A DNA stretch of 22,597 bases from JAYRSJ01 sp041920215 (GCA_041920215.1 JAYRSJ010000041.1:1-22597), one strand, 5' to 3'. Numbered from the stretch's first letter, positions 1 to 8,562 are shown. The notes: generated from the letters alone by a model not told the origin. Made by a program: numbers and translations.

Positions 1-24
1 GGGGATGCGGACGATTTCTTGGAC
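1..24 (+). repeat. Left inverted repeat of the IS3 element (partial)
   Basis: Starts GGGGATGCGGAC and ends TTGGAC. It matches the complement of 1571-1594 except for the 6-base centre. The outermost bases of the element are probably cut off by the window edge. Confidence 0.75.
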
Positions 25-40
25 TACCTGGAGGTAGTTC

Positions 41-1567
41 ATGTACTCATACGAGGACCGGCTTCGAGCCGTGCAGCTGTACATCAAGCTGGGCAAGCGC
101 ATCGGCTTGACCATCAGGCAGCTGGGATATCCGACGAAGAATGCACTCAAGACCTGGTACCGCGAGTACGAACAGAGCCACGAGCTGCGCGCCGGCTACA
201 CGCGGCCGGCGCGGTTTTCTCAGGAGCAGAAGGAGCGGGCTGTCGAGCACTACCTTGAGCACGGCCGGTGCATCGCTGCGACGATCAAGTCGCTGGGCTA
301 TCCGTGCAGGTCACTGCTGTCGGCCTGGCTCCAAGAGCTGCATCCGCGGCCCACGCGCGTGGTCGGTCGATCGCAGGAGCTGGCGCCTGAAGCCAAGCAC
401 TCTGCCGTGATCGCCTTCTGCACACGCCCGGCCAGCGCGCAGGCCGTGGCCGATGAGGTCGGCGTGTCTCGGGGCTCGCTGTACAAGTGGAAGAATCAAC
501 TGCTCGGCCACGACGCACCCGCATCCATGAAGCGCAAGCAAGGCGCCCCTACAAGCTCAGATCGAGCCGACCTGGAACAGCAGCTCGAGACGCTGCGCCA
601 AGACATCCGCCGGCTGCAGCTCGAGAAGGACCTGCTGAAGAAGGCGAATGAACTCTTAAAAAAAGAGCTGGGCATCGATCAGCAGCCCCTGACGAACCGG
701 GAGAAGACGCTGCTGGTTGATGCCCTGAGGTCGACGTACACGGTGACGGAACTGCTCTGCGAGTTGAACCTGCCGCGCAGTTCCTACTTCTACCATCGCG
801 CCCGGCTCGGGGTGGCCGACAAGTACGCCGACGTGCGCCAGGCCATGACCAACATCTTCGAGCGCAACTACCGCTGCTACGGCTACCGGCGACTCCACGC
901 ATCGCTGAGCGATCAGTGCGTCAACATCTCCGAGAAGGTGGTGCGCCGTCTGATGAAGCAGGAGTGCTTGGTCGCCGCGACGAGCAAACGCCGTCGGTAC
1001 GGCTCCTACATGGGGGAGATCAGTCCCGCCCCCGACAACGTGCTGAACCGAGATTTCAGCGCCGATGCGCCCAACGAGAAGTGGCTCACTGACATCTCGG
1101 AGTTCCAGATCCCGGCTGGCAAGGTGTACCTGTCGCCCATGATCGATTGCTTCGACGGCATGGTCGTGAGCTGGTCGATCGGCACTCGGCCTAACGCTGA
1201 TTTGGTCAACACGATGCTGGACGCTGCCATTGACAAGGTCGCAGCCAGCGGCGAGCGGCCCGTGGTGCATTCCGATCGTGGCGGCCACTATCGGTGGCCA
1301 GGCTGGCTGGCTCGAATCGCCGATGCCAAGCTGGTCCGCTCAATGTCACGCAAGGGCTGCTCGCCGGACAACGCGGCGTGCGAAGGCTTCTTTGGTCGGC
1401 TCAAGACCGAGATGTTCTTTGCCCGCGACTGGTTATCAACGAGCATCGAGGAGTTCGTGGCGGCGCTGGATGCCTACATCCGCTGGTACAACGAGGTTCG
1501 GATCAAGAGTTCACTGGGCTTTTGCAGTCCCGCCCAGCATCGTCGGCGCCTGGGCATCGCCGCATAA
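41..1567 (+). CDS. IS3-family transposase, fused OrfAB with DDE domain
   Basis: 508 aa; cuts and joins the ends of the surrounding IS. The ATG at 41 has a GGAGG ribosome site 7 bases upstream. Three helix-turn-helix-like units lie at about residues 5-46, 61-102 and 115-156; the first two look like an internal duplication (both carry an LGYP motif). A leucine-rich coiled coil follows (about 175-213), then the rve integrase core. The catalytic acids are D in WLTDIS, D in HSDRGG and E in AACEGFFGRLK, with exactly 35 residues between the last D and E as in IS3 enzymes. Most IS3 members need a -1 frameshift to join OrfA and OrfB; here they are in one frame, yet a seven-A run (658-664) remains at the usual junction. 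Looks intact and probably active. Confidence 0.95.
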   Translation: MYSYEDRLRAVQLYIKLGKRIGLTIRQLGYPTKNALKTWYREYEQSHELRAGYTRPARFSQEQKERAVEHYLEHGRCIAATIKSLGYPCRSLLSAWLQELHPRPTRVVGRSQELAPEAKHSAVIAFCTRPASAQAVADEVGVSRGSLYKWKNQLLGHDAPASMKRKQGAPTSSDRADLEQQLETLRQDIRRLQLEKDLLKKANELLKKELGIDQQPLTNREKTLLVDALRSTYTVTELLCELNLPRSSYFYHRARLGVADKYADVRQAMTNIFERNYRCYGYRRLHASLSDQCVNISEKVVRRLMKQECLVAATSKRRRYGSYMGEISPAPDNVLNRDFSADAPNEKWLTDISEFQIPAGKVYLSPMIDCFDGMVVSWSIGTRPNADLVNTMLDAAIDKVAASGERPVVHSDRGGHYRWPGWLARIADAKLVRSMSRKGCSPDNAACEGFFGRLKTEMFFARDWLSTSIEEFVAALDAYIRWYNEVRIKSSLGFCSPAQHRRRLGIAA

Positions 1568-1570
1568 CCA

Positions 1571-1594
1571 GTCCAAGTTTTTGTCCGCATCCCC
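1571..1594 (-). repeat. Right inverted repeat of the IS3 element
   Basis: Begins 4 bases after the transposase stop codon. Its complement matches positions 1-24 at 18 or more of 24 bases. The element probably extends beyond it to a CA dinucleotide at 1603 or 1623. Confidence 0.8.
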
Positions 1595-1606
1595 GGTGGG
1601 TCAAAT

Positions 1607-1675
1607 TTAGATCGGCGCCAACACGATGCGCGCCACCTGCTCGTAGAGCAGGTCTTTGATTTGTCTTTTGTCCAT
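1607..1675 (-). pseudogene. arsR: ArsR-family regulator, N-terminal fragment cut off by the IS
   Basis: Reading minus from ATG 1675 gives MDKRQIKDLLYEQVARI, then LAPI-like residues and a stop inside the IS end. This N-terminus is characteristic of ArsR/SmtB repressors that carry a C-terminal rhodanese domain, whose consensus continues ARIGKA..SPKRL. Only about 17 native codons survive; the winged helix, metal site and rhodanese part are absent from the window and may lie beyond the IS. No ribosome site is visible, and a -10-like TAGAAT lies only 6 bases before the ATG, so the mRNA may have been leaderless. The identification rests on a short match. Confidence 0.6.
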
Positions 1676-1681
1676 GCCAAT

Positions 1682-1701
1682 ATTCTAACGATGGTTAGAA
1701 T
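1682..1701. promoter_or_regulatory. Palindromic operator of the disrupted arsR
   Basis: ATTCTAAC-GATG-GTTAGAAT is a perfect 8+8 base inverted repeat with a 4-base centre, placed 6 bases upstream of the arsR ATG. Position and form are those of an ArsR/SmtB autoregulatory operator. On the minus strand the outer half contains TAGAAT, a possible -10 box, so a bound repressor would block polymerase. It is the only intact part of that regulatory unit here. Confidence 0.65.
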
Positions 1702-1977
1702 GTAGCAAGCAACTGGGGGAAAGCCAGTCACCCTCGGACCGAACAGCAGCACGTATTCGGGCGAAGGTATTGACGGTTCATGTACCAGAACAGAGACAAA
1801 CATCTAGTCGCAGCGTTCGTCTCACCGCAGTACAGGATTGGTTCCATCGTTGCCATCAGAAACTGAATCTCAAGTCGCGCGCATCGAGCCGAGTTTGACG
1901 GCTAATTTCTCATCGCTGGAGGCCGTGCACCGCATTTGTCTGCGATTCGCGGCAGCTTTCAAGATGGAATGATCAGA
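1702..1977. other. Stretch without a recognisable gene
   Basis: About 275 bases between the arsR operator and the end of cusA. The only reading frames are very short (for example 28 codons from an ATG at 1780, plus strand) and match nothing I recognise. It is less GC-rich than its neighbours and may be the former upstream flank of arsR. Confidence 0.5.
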
Positions 1978-2006
1978 CGCAGGCGCTGATCATCTCAGCG
2001 CCTGCG
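1978..2006 (-). terminator. Hairpin at the 3' end of the cus operon
   Basis: A 12-base perfect stem (CGCAGGCGCTGA with TCAGCGCCTGCG) around a 5-base loop spans the cusA stop codon. On the minus transcript it is followed by TCTGATCATTCC, which is not a real T tract. It may therefore act as a 3' stabilising structure or a weak terminator. It closes the long minus-strand array. Confidence 0.45.
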
Positions 2007-5000
2007 CATCATCAGGAACGCCGCCGGCACGACGAACAGCGACAGCAGCGGCGCCGTCACCATGCCACCCAGCATCGGCGCGGCGATGCGGCTCATCACC
2101 TCCGAGCCGGTACCGCTGCCCCACACGATAGGCACCAAGCCGGCCAGGATCACGGCCACGGTCATCGCCTTGGGCCGCACGCGCAGCACCGCGCCCTCGC
2201 GGATGGCGTCCAGCAGTTGCCCCGCTGTCGGCATAGCGCCGTCCGGACAGCGCTCGGCCAAGGCATGCTTCAGGTAGATCAGCATCACGACGCCGAACTC
2301 CGCCGCGACGCCGGCCAAGGCGATGAAGCCCACGCCGGTGGCGATCGAGAGGTTGTAGCCCAGCAGGTACAGGAACCAGATGCCGCCGGTCAGCGCAAAC
2401 GGCAGCGTGGCCATGATCAGCAGGGCCTCGTCGAGCCTGGAGAAGGTCAGGTACAGCAGCACGAAGATGATCAGCAAGGTGGCCGGCACCACCAGCTTCA
2501 GCCGGGCATTGGCCCGCTCCAGGTACTCGAACTGGCCCGAGTAGGCGAGGCTCACCCCGGATTCCAGCTTGACCTGGCTGGCCACGGCGGCGCGCAGATC
2601 CTTGGCCACCGAAGCCAGGTCACGCCCTCGCACGTCGACATAGACCCAGCCCGAGGGGCGCGCGTTCTCGCTCTTGAGCATGGGCGGCCCCTCGCTGATC
2701 GCAATACTCGCCACCGTGCCCAGCGTGATCTGCTGGCCCATCGGTGTGGCGATCGGCAACTGCACCAGCTTTTCGGGCGAGTCGCGCCACTCGCGCGGGT
2801 AGCGCAGGCTTACGGGGAAGCGGGCCAGGCCCTCCACCGTCTCCGACACGTTCTCGCCGCCGATGGTGCCGGAAACGATAGCCTGGATGTCGGACACATT
2901 GAGGCCATAACGACCTGCTGCCAGTCGATCGATCTCGACGTCTATGTAGCGACCGCCCGTCAATCGCTCGGCCAGCGCCGAGCTGACGCCCGGAACACCC
3001 TTGGCGACCTGCTCGACCTGCGCGGCGATGCGGTCGATCACCCGCAGATCGCTGCCACTCACCTTCACCCCGATGGGGCTCTTGATGCCGGTGGCCAGCA
3101 TGTCGATGCGGTTGCGGATCGGTGGGATCCAGATATTGGACAGCCCCGGGATCTTGACTGCGCTATCAAGCTCCTCGATCAGACGCTCCGGTGTCATGCC
3201 GGGCCGCCATTGCTCGCGTGGCTTGAGCTTGACCGTGGTCTCGAACATCTCCAGCGGCGCCGGGTCGGTCGCCGTCTCTGCGCGGCCGGCCTTGCCAAAG
3301 ACGCGCTCCACCTCGGGCACGGTCCTGATCATCCGGTTGCTGATCTGCAGCAACTCGGTCGCCCGCTGCGCCGACAGGCCCGGCAAGGCCGAAGGCATAT
3401 AGAGCAGATCGCCCTCGTCAAGCTGCGGCAGGAACTCGCCGCCCAGCCGGGCCAGCGGCCACAGCGTCGTGGCCAGGGTTGCCAGCGCAATCAGCATCGT
3501 GGCCTTGGGCCAGCGCAGCACCCATTCAAGGCAAGGCCGGTAGACCGCGATCAGCGCCTGTGTGATCGGGTTCTTCCGCTCGTCGGGAATGCGGCCGCGG
3601 ATCCAGTAGCCCATCAGCACCGGAATTAAGGTAACCGACAGGCCGGCGGCCGCCGCCATGGCATAGGTCTTCGTAAAGGCCAGCGGACCGAACAGCCGCC
3701 CTTCCTGAGCCTCCAGCGTGAAGACCGGCACAAAGGACAAGGTGATGATCAGCAGCGAGAAGAACAACGCCGGTCCGACTTCCTCGGCCGCTTGCGTGAT
3801 GACATCCCAGCGCTCCTTGCCCTGCAGCACCTGACCAGGATGGCCATGCTGCCAAGCCTCCAGCTTCTTGTGCGAGTTCTCGATCATCACCACGGCCGCA
3901 TCCACCATCGCGCCGACCGCGATTGCGATGCCGCCCAGCGACATGATGTTGGCGTTGATGCCCTGATAGCGCATCACCAGAAAGGCCGTCATCACGCCCA
4001 GCGGCAGCGCGATGATGGCCACCAGGGCGGAGCGCAGATGCCACAGGAAGATGGCGCAGACGACAGCCACGACCAGGAACTCCTCAATCAGCTTGCTCGT
4101 CAGGTTGTGGATCGCACGCTCGATCAGGGCACTGCGGTCATAGGTCGTGACGATCTCGACGCCCTGGGGCAGGCTGCTCTGCAGCTCGGCCAGCTTGGCC
4201 TTGACCGCGGCGATCGTCTGCTGGGCGTTCTTGCCCGAACGCAGCACCACCACGCCGCCGGCCACCTCGCCCTCGCCGTCCAGTTCGGCAATGCCCCGGC
4301 GCATCTCGGGCCCCACCTGCACGGTGGCGATATCGCCCAAGCGAACCGGAACATTGCCCCGCGCGACCAGCGGGATGGCCCTGAAGTCGTCCAGCGTCTT
4401 GAGGTAGCCGCCCGCGCGCACCATGTACTCCGCGCCCGCCAGCTCCAGCACCGAACCGCCGCTCTCCTGGTTGGCCCCCAGCAGGGCCTCACGCACCTGC
4501 CCCTGGTTCAGACCATAAGCCGCCAGCTTGAGGGGATCGAGCACGACCTGGTACTGCTTGACCATGCCGCCGACCGACGCCACTTCGGCGACGTTGGGTA
4601 GGCTCTTCAGCTCGAACTTGAGGAACCAGTCCTGCAGCGCGCGCAGCTGGGCCAGATCGTTCTTGCCCGTCCGGTCCACCAGCGCGTACTGGAAGATCCA
4701 GCCCACGCCCGTGGCGTCGGGTCCGAGCGCCGGTTTCGCGCTGGCCGGCAGACGCCCTTGCACCTGGTTCAGATACTCCAGCACGCGCGAGCGCGCCCAG
4801 TACAGGTCCGTGCCATCGTCGAACAGCACATAGACGAAGGAATCGCCAAAGAAGGAGAAGCCACGCACGGTCTTGGCACCCGGCACCGACAACATCGTGG
4901 TGGCCAGCGGATAGGTCACCTGGTTCTCGACGATCTGGGGCGCTTGGCCCGGGTAGCTGGTGCGGATGATCACCTGCACGTCGGAGAGGTCGGGCAAGGC

Positions 5001-5111
5001 ATCCACCGGCGTACTGCGCACGGCCCAGATGCCCCAGGCAGTCAGCATCAGGGTCGCCAGCAGCACCAGGAAGCGGTTGGCAACCGACCATCGAATCAGG
5101 CGGGCGATCAC
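1995..5111 (-). CDS. cusA: CusA-type Cu(I)/Ag(I) RND efflux permease
   Basis: 1038 aa from a GTG start at 5111 that overlaps the cusB stop (GTGA), implying translational coupling; the longer upstream reading frame is out of family. It is the inner-membrane proton-driven pump of a CusCBA exporter. Two RND halves are visible, each with one leading and five further membrane segments. Every methionine known to carry Cu/Ag through E. coli CusA has a counterpart: the GAMVDAAVVM pair with the essential Asp, TYAM and PVLM, LLYM, PLEM, PGM, RIDM and SEVM. The spacings (50 and 49 residues between LLYM, PLEM and RIDM) match the CusA three-Met cluster. This makes it monovalent-metal specific rather than CzcA-like. 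Length is normal (CusA 1047). Confidence 0.97.
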   Translation of the reverse strand: MIARLIRWSVANRFLVLLATLMLTAWGIWAVRSTPVDALPDLSDVQVIIRTSYPGQAPQIVENQVTYPLATTMLSVPGAKTVRGFSFFGDSFVYVLFDDGTDLYWARSRVLEYLNQVQGRLPASAKPALGPDATGVGWIFQYALVDRTGKNDLAQLRALQDWFLKFELKSLPNVAEVASVGGMVKQYQVVLDPLKLAAYGLNQGQVREALLGANQESGGSVLELAGAEYMVRAGGYLKTLDDFRAIPLVARGNVPVRLGDIATVQVGPEMRRGIAELDGEGEVAGGVVVLRSGKNAQQTIAAVKAKLAELQSSLPQGVEIVTTYDRSALIERAIHNLTSKLIEEFLVVAVVCAIFLWHLRSALVAIIALPLGVMTAFLVMRYQGINANIMSLGGIAIAVGAMVDAAVVMIENSHKKLEAWQHGHPGQVLQGKERWDVITQAAEEVGPALFFSLLIITLSFVPVFTLEAQEGRLFGPLAFTKTYAMAAAAGLSVTLIPVLMGYWIRGRIPDERKNPITQALIAVYRPCLEWVLRWPKATMLIALATLATTLWPLARLGGEFLPQLDEGDLLYMPSALPGLSAQRATELLQISNRMIRTVPEVERVFGKAGRAETATDPAPLEMFETTVKLKPREQWRPGMTPERLIEELDSAVKIPGLSNIWIPPIRNRIDMLATGIKSPIGVKVSGSDLRVIDRIAAQVEQVAKGVPGVSSALAERLTGGRYIDVEIDRLAAGRYGLNVSDIQAIVSGTIGGENVSETVEGLARFPVSLRYPREWRDSPEKLVQLPIATPMGQQITLGTVASIAISEGPPMLKSENARPSGWVYVDVRGRDLASVAKDLRAAVASQVKLESGVSLAYSGQFEYLERANARLKLVVPATLLIIFVLLYLTFSRLDEALLIMATLPFALTGGIWFLYLLGYNLSIATGVGFIALAGVAAEFGVVMLIYLKHALAERCPDGAMPTAGQLLDAIREGAVLRVRPKAMTVAVILAGLVPIVWGSGTGSEVMSRIAAPMLGGMVTAPLLSLFVVPAAFLMMRRR

Positions 5112-6604
5112 GGCGACACCCCCTCGACGGCGGTGATCACATAGTCGTCCCCCTGCTGGATGAAGGAGAAGCGCACCGGCTGCCTGGGCTTGAGCCCTGC
5201 CGCCAGCCTCGGGTTCAGCAGCTTGAACCCCATGGTCATGGGCGGCCACTGCAGTGCCGGCACGGCCTCATGCGCCAGCGTCATCTCGGTGGCCGACAGC
5301 GCCTCGATGACGCCACGGACCGTGAACGAGGCCGCAGCAGCTCTGGCAGGAGCGGAAGCTGCCGGTGTGGCAGCGACGCTCTCCGGCGGCAATACTCCCT
5401 GGAGACTGGCCTCCGAGTCGATCAGGAACTGGGCCGAAGCCACCACCTGCTGGCCGGCGTTCACCCCGCGCTGCACCACCAGCATGTCGCCGATCTCGGC
5501 GCCGAGCTGGACGGACACCGGACGGAATCTCCCCGGCCCGTCCACGACATAAACGAGGGCACGCCTGCCGGTCCGGATCACGGCCTCGCTGGGCACCAGC
5601 AGCGCAGTCTGCTCGCGGCCGACCAGGCGCACCTGTCCCGACATGCCCGCTTTGAGACGCAAGTCCGGGTTCGCGAGTTCCAATCGCACCCGCACGGTCC
5701 GGGTCTCCGGGCTGGCCTCGGGCAGAACGGCGATGACACGGGCCTTGAACACCTCCGAGGGAAAGGCGGCCAGCCGCACCTCGGCCATCTGGCCCTGCTG
5801 CACCGGGCCGCTTTGCGCCTCGGGAACCGCTGCAGCTATCCATACCGAGCCCAGGCCATTGATGCGCGCCAGACTCATGCCGGCCGACACCGTCATGCCC
5901 TGACGCACCATCAACTCGGCCACCAAGCCCCCCTGAGGCACGGACACCGTGTAGCGGCCCTGCGGCTCGCCGGAACTCTCGACACGTGCGACGAGGGCTT
6001 CGGGCATGCCCAGCAACAACAGCCGCTGGCGCGCCGCGTGAGTCAGCGCGGCGTCCTGCAAGGCCTTGACGGCCAGGAACTCGCGTTGTGCCGCGACCCA
6101 ATCCGGCAGCAGCAGATCGACCAGCGGGCTGCCCGCTGCGATCACATCGCCCGGCGCACGCGCATAGACCCGCTCGACGAAGCCTGCACTGCGGGCCTGC
6201 ACCAGGCTCACATCACGCTCGTTGAGCAGCACCGTGCCGACAACGTCGATGCTGGCGGCAATGGACTTCTGCTCAACGCTGGCAGTGCGCAAGCCCAGCG
6301 ACTGGATCGCCTGGGGCGACACGCTCACTCCGGCCCCGGCCCCGCCGCCTTCGTCGGCGTACTTTGGCACCAAGGCCATGTCCATGAAGGGGGACTTGCC
6401 CGGCTTCTCGAACTTCTGCGTCGGCACCATCGGGTCGTACCAATACAGCACCTTGCGCTCGGCCGAGGCGGCCGCGTCAGGGGCAGTCGCTGCCTCCTGG
6501 CTCGCCAGCGACGCATCCTTCCAACGCGCCAATCCCCAGCCCATGGCGATGCCGGAGGCGATCAGTGTGAGCCCGGCGAGAAGTTTCTTTGTGTTCGTGT
6601 TCAT
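5108..6604 (-). CDS. cusB: CusB-type periplasmic adaptor fused to a CusF domain
   Basis: 498 aa membrane-fusion protein linking CusA to the outer-membrane channel. An N-terminal hydrophobic anchor (about 8-26) is followed by a heavy-metal-binding segment YWYDPM...KSPFMDMALVPKY (54-82) that can accept Cu/Ag. Next come the barrel-sandwich, hairpin and beta domains (about 100-390), then a Pro/Ala linker and a complete CusF-like OB fold (427-498). That last domain keeps the four CusF ligands: His445, Trp453, Met456 and Met458, in the native H-x7-W-x2-M-x-M spacing. E. coli keeps CusF as a separate protein, so here the metallochaperone is tethered to the pump. Starts 15 bases after the cusC stop; its stop overlaps the cusA start. 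Confidence 0.95.
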   Translation of the reverse strand: MNTNTKKLLAGLTLIASGIAMGWGLARWKDASLASQEAATAPDAAASAERKVLYWYDPMVPTQKFEKPGKSPFMDMALVPKYADEGGGAGAGVSVSPQAIQSLGLRTASVEQKSIAASIDVVGTVLLNERDVSLVQARSAGFVERVYARAPGDVIAAGSPLVDLLLPDWVAAQREFLAVKALQDAALTHAARQRLLLLGMPEALVARVESSGEPQGRYTVSVPQGGLVAELMVRQGMTVSAGMSLARINGLGSVWIAAAVPEAQSGPVQQGQMAEVRLAAFPSEVFKARVIAVLPEASPETRTVRVRLELANPDLRLKAGMSGQVRLVGREQTALLVPSEAVIRTGRRALVYVVDGPGRFRPVSVQLGAEIGDMLVVQRGVNAGQQVVASAQFLIDSEASLQGVLPPESVAATPAASAPARAAAASFTVRGVIEALSATEMTLAHEAVPALQWPPMTMGFKLLNPRLAAGLKPRQPVRFSFIQQGDDYVITAVEGVSP

Positions 6605-6619
6605 CGTCGTCTTCTCCGC

Positions 6620-8042
6620 TCAATCGGTGATCAGGCTGTTCAGTCGCACCCGCAGGCCGTCCCGCAGGGCTTGCAGTTCGATCAGGCGCAGACGGGCCTC
6701 CAGCACCTGCGCACGGGCCGCAAGCACGGAACCCAGGTCGGCCTTGCCGGCCTGGTAGCTGCTCAGGGCCAGGGCCGAGCGATCAACGGCCAAGGCGATG
6801 CCATCAGATTGCAGGCGCTCGATCTGGCGCTCCAGGGTCTGCAGTTCGAGCGCACTTTCGTCAAGCTCCTGCAGGTGACGCCGGGCGGCGTCTTCCTGCT
6901 CGGCCTCGACGCGCTGCGACTCCAGCTGCTTGGCGCGGATCAGCGGCTCCTGGCGCTGCCCTTTCTGCCAAGGCAGATCAAAGCTGAGCTGGAAGGACAC
7001 CATATCGCCCCATTGGCGGCCACGCCGGCTGTAGGCCAGCTCCCAGGACCAGTCGCCGCGCGACTCGGCCTGGGCCTCGCGCAGCTCGGCGGCGGCCATG
7101 CCGCGCAGCGCCGGATAGACCGCCAGTTCCGCGTGGCGATGCAGGTCGGCGCGCAGCTGTTCGATCGGGATCGCCAAGGGCGGCGGCGCATCGTCCAGCG
7201 GCTCGTCGGCACGTGTTCCCAGCCAGCGCCGCAGGGCCGTCCTGGCCTTGCGGGCGTCGCGCTGCAGTTCGTCGCGCCGGTCCAGCAGCACCAGGTTTTC
7301 CTGGCGCGCGGCCAGAACTTCGCCGGCCTGCGCGCTGCCTCCGGCAACACGGGCCGGGAGGCTGTCCTGCAGGCGCTGGTTCTCCGCCAGCAGCGCGTCG
7401 AGCAGGGCCTGACGCCGGTCGGCGGACTGCGCGGCGACCCAGGCCTGGCCCAGGGCCTGCCTGAGCTGCAGCCGTTGCTGTGCGATCAACGCACGCTCCC
7501 GCTCGGAGCGGGCCTGGGCGACCTGCACACGCGCTTCTCGCTTGGCCTGATTGGGCACCTCCTGCATCAGGGCAAGGCGCTGCATCGTCATGAAGTCGCT
7601 AGTAAGGCTCCAGCGGTCCATGCCGCTGATGGGCAGGTTCTCGACGCCAACCGACAGCCTGGGATCCGGCAGTGGCGGCCCCGCCCCCCCGGGCCCGGCG
7701 GCCCCCGCCCGGTTGAGGTGGTGGGGGGCCACCCCGCGGGGCGTCTGNNNNNNNNNNGCGGGTTTTGGTCTGGTTCGCGACGCAAACCCACCGCGTGGTA
7801 TCGGGGAGGGCCGCCGCGGCACCATGGGCCGCGGCGGCCGCATCGAGTTGCAGTTGCTGCGCTGCCAGGCCGGGGCTCTGCTGCTCAGCCAAGAGCAGCG
7901 CCTCGCGATAGCCAAGTGCCTGCGCCGGGCCGGCGCCCAGTCCAGCGGCCAACAAGAGGGCCCAGGCGTAGAGAGGGTGGCGCGCGACAACGCGCGACGT
8001 CCAGAGGTGCGCACCAAGCGCGACCGCATAGATGATTTTCAT
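6620..8042 (-). CDS. cusC: CusC-like TolC-family outer-membrane channel, broken by an assembly gap
   Basis: Outer-membrane component of the CusCBA exporter. The start is ATG 8042 (MKIIYAVALGAHLW), which has AGGA 5 bases upstream and gives a signal-like N-terminus ending in GPAQA. The N-terminal part runs in frame to ALPD (codon ending at 7800); the rest (PRLSVGVENLPISG onward) is in another frame from 7663. Joining the two directly gives 428 aa, the usual size of this subfamily. The bases between contain 10 Ns and are an error-laden repeat of the flanks. The C-terminal part is rich in long coiled-coil helices, as in TolC proteins. The gene is probably intact in the organism. Confidence 0.9.
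7664..7799. other. Assembly scar: 10 Ns (7748-7757) with degraded duplicate sequence on both sides
   Basis: Ns mark a scaffold join. The bases right of the gap, read on the minus strand after the ALPD codons, give LPDTTRWVCVANQ. This aligns without gaps to the genuine LPDPRLSVGVENL on the left, with roughly three quarters of nucleotides identical. The bases left of the gap likewise look like a G-rich, error-filled copy of the cusC 5' part (7800-7850). The two contig ends therefore overlap and no sequence is missing. Confidence 0.85.
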
Positions 8043-8112
8043 GATGGTCCTCGACAACGAAATCCGCACGGCAAGCAGGTGCAGCGAGACTCGCGCACCG
8101 GCTAACGGCGGG

Positions 8113-8562
8113 TCAATTGCGGAGGACCTGAAGCGTCAGATAAAGCGGTGGAAAACCAGCAGCTGAGGCTGATTCGGCAGAGGAAACCTGCCGTTCGGCA
8201 GTCGTTGAGCCTTCGAGAATTGTTGGCAGCACATAGGCCAGCCAGAGGGCCTGCGCCGCTGTGGCATGGAAATCCGGGGCATGTACCGAGGGCGCAGGCT
8301 GGCTGTCCGTGCCGCAATGGGCCCGGCACAGCTGCGGCGCCTCTTCATCCATGCTGCCCGGCATGGCGTGACAGTCGGGCATGGCCGTCATGTCGATGGC
8401 TTCGTCCATGACCATGCCGGCCATCTGCATGGCGTGCGCCGGTGCATCGAGCTTCGGACACGCATAGGCCGCCACCGCCAGCTGCATGAACAGCAAGGCC
8501 GCGACGAGCCCGCTGCTGATCCAGCGGCCCCACTGTCTGGCGATGCGTCTGGCGGAATCCAT
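8113..8562 (-). CDS. Small exported Met/His/Cys-rich protein, DUF2946-like
   Basis: 149 aa. An N-terminal hydrophobic segment (about 16-34, LVAALLFMQLAVAAYA) is followed by a Met/His-rich stretch (AMQMAGMVMDEAIDM) and the metal-ligand motifs MPDCHAMPGSM and CRAHC, then a second hydrophobic stretch (ALWLAYVLPTIL) and a short tail PLYLTLQVLRN. This layout resembles small DUF2946-type proteins that sit at the head of copper operons. Function is unproven; periplasmic or membrane-anchored Cu/Ag binding is inferred. It is the first gene of the cus group, 70 bases before cusC. The ribosome site is weak (ATAGG). Confidence 0.7.
   Translation of the reverse strand: MDSARRIARQWGRWISSGLVAALLFMQLAVAAYACPKLDAPAHAMQMAGMVMDEAIDMTAMPDCHAMPGSMDEEAPQLCRAHCGTDSQPAPSVHAPDFHATAAQALWLAYVLPTILEGSTTAERQVSSAESASAAGFPPLYLTLQVLRN

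Larger units (their letters stand above)
1..1623 (+). mobile_element. IS3-family insertion sequence, left tip outside window
   Basis: A single transposase gene is flanked by inverted repeats: positions 1-24 and the complement of 1571-1594 agree at 12 outer and 6 inner bases (GGGGATGCGGAC at the outside, TTGGAC at the inside). IS3 elements normally end 5'-TG...CA-3'. Continuing outward on the right, a CA end is available at 1602-1603 and another at 1622-1623. The second is preferred because it leaves the interrupted arsR reading ...ARIG, as in intact relatives. The matching left tip would lie about 9 to 29 bases before the window, so the target duplication cannot be checked. The family call is firm; the exact right boundary is inferred. 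Confidence 0.85.

Noticed and set aside
2217..3629. Long plus-strand open frame of 470 codons opposite cusA
   Set aside because: It is the complement of a highly conserved RND gene, is rich in His/Gln/Arg/Asp as antisense frames of GC-rich DNA are, and shows no domain.
5270..8035. 921-codon plus-strand open frame across cusB and cusC
   Set aside because: Antisense shadow that even runs through the Ns; composition is low-complexity Arg/Gln/His.
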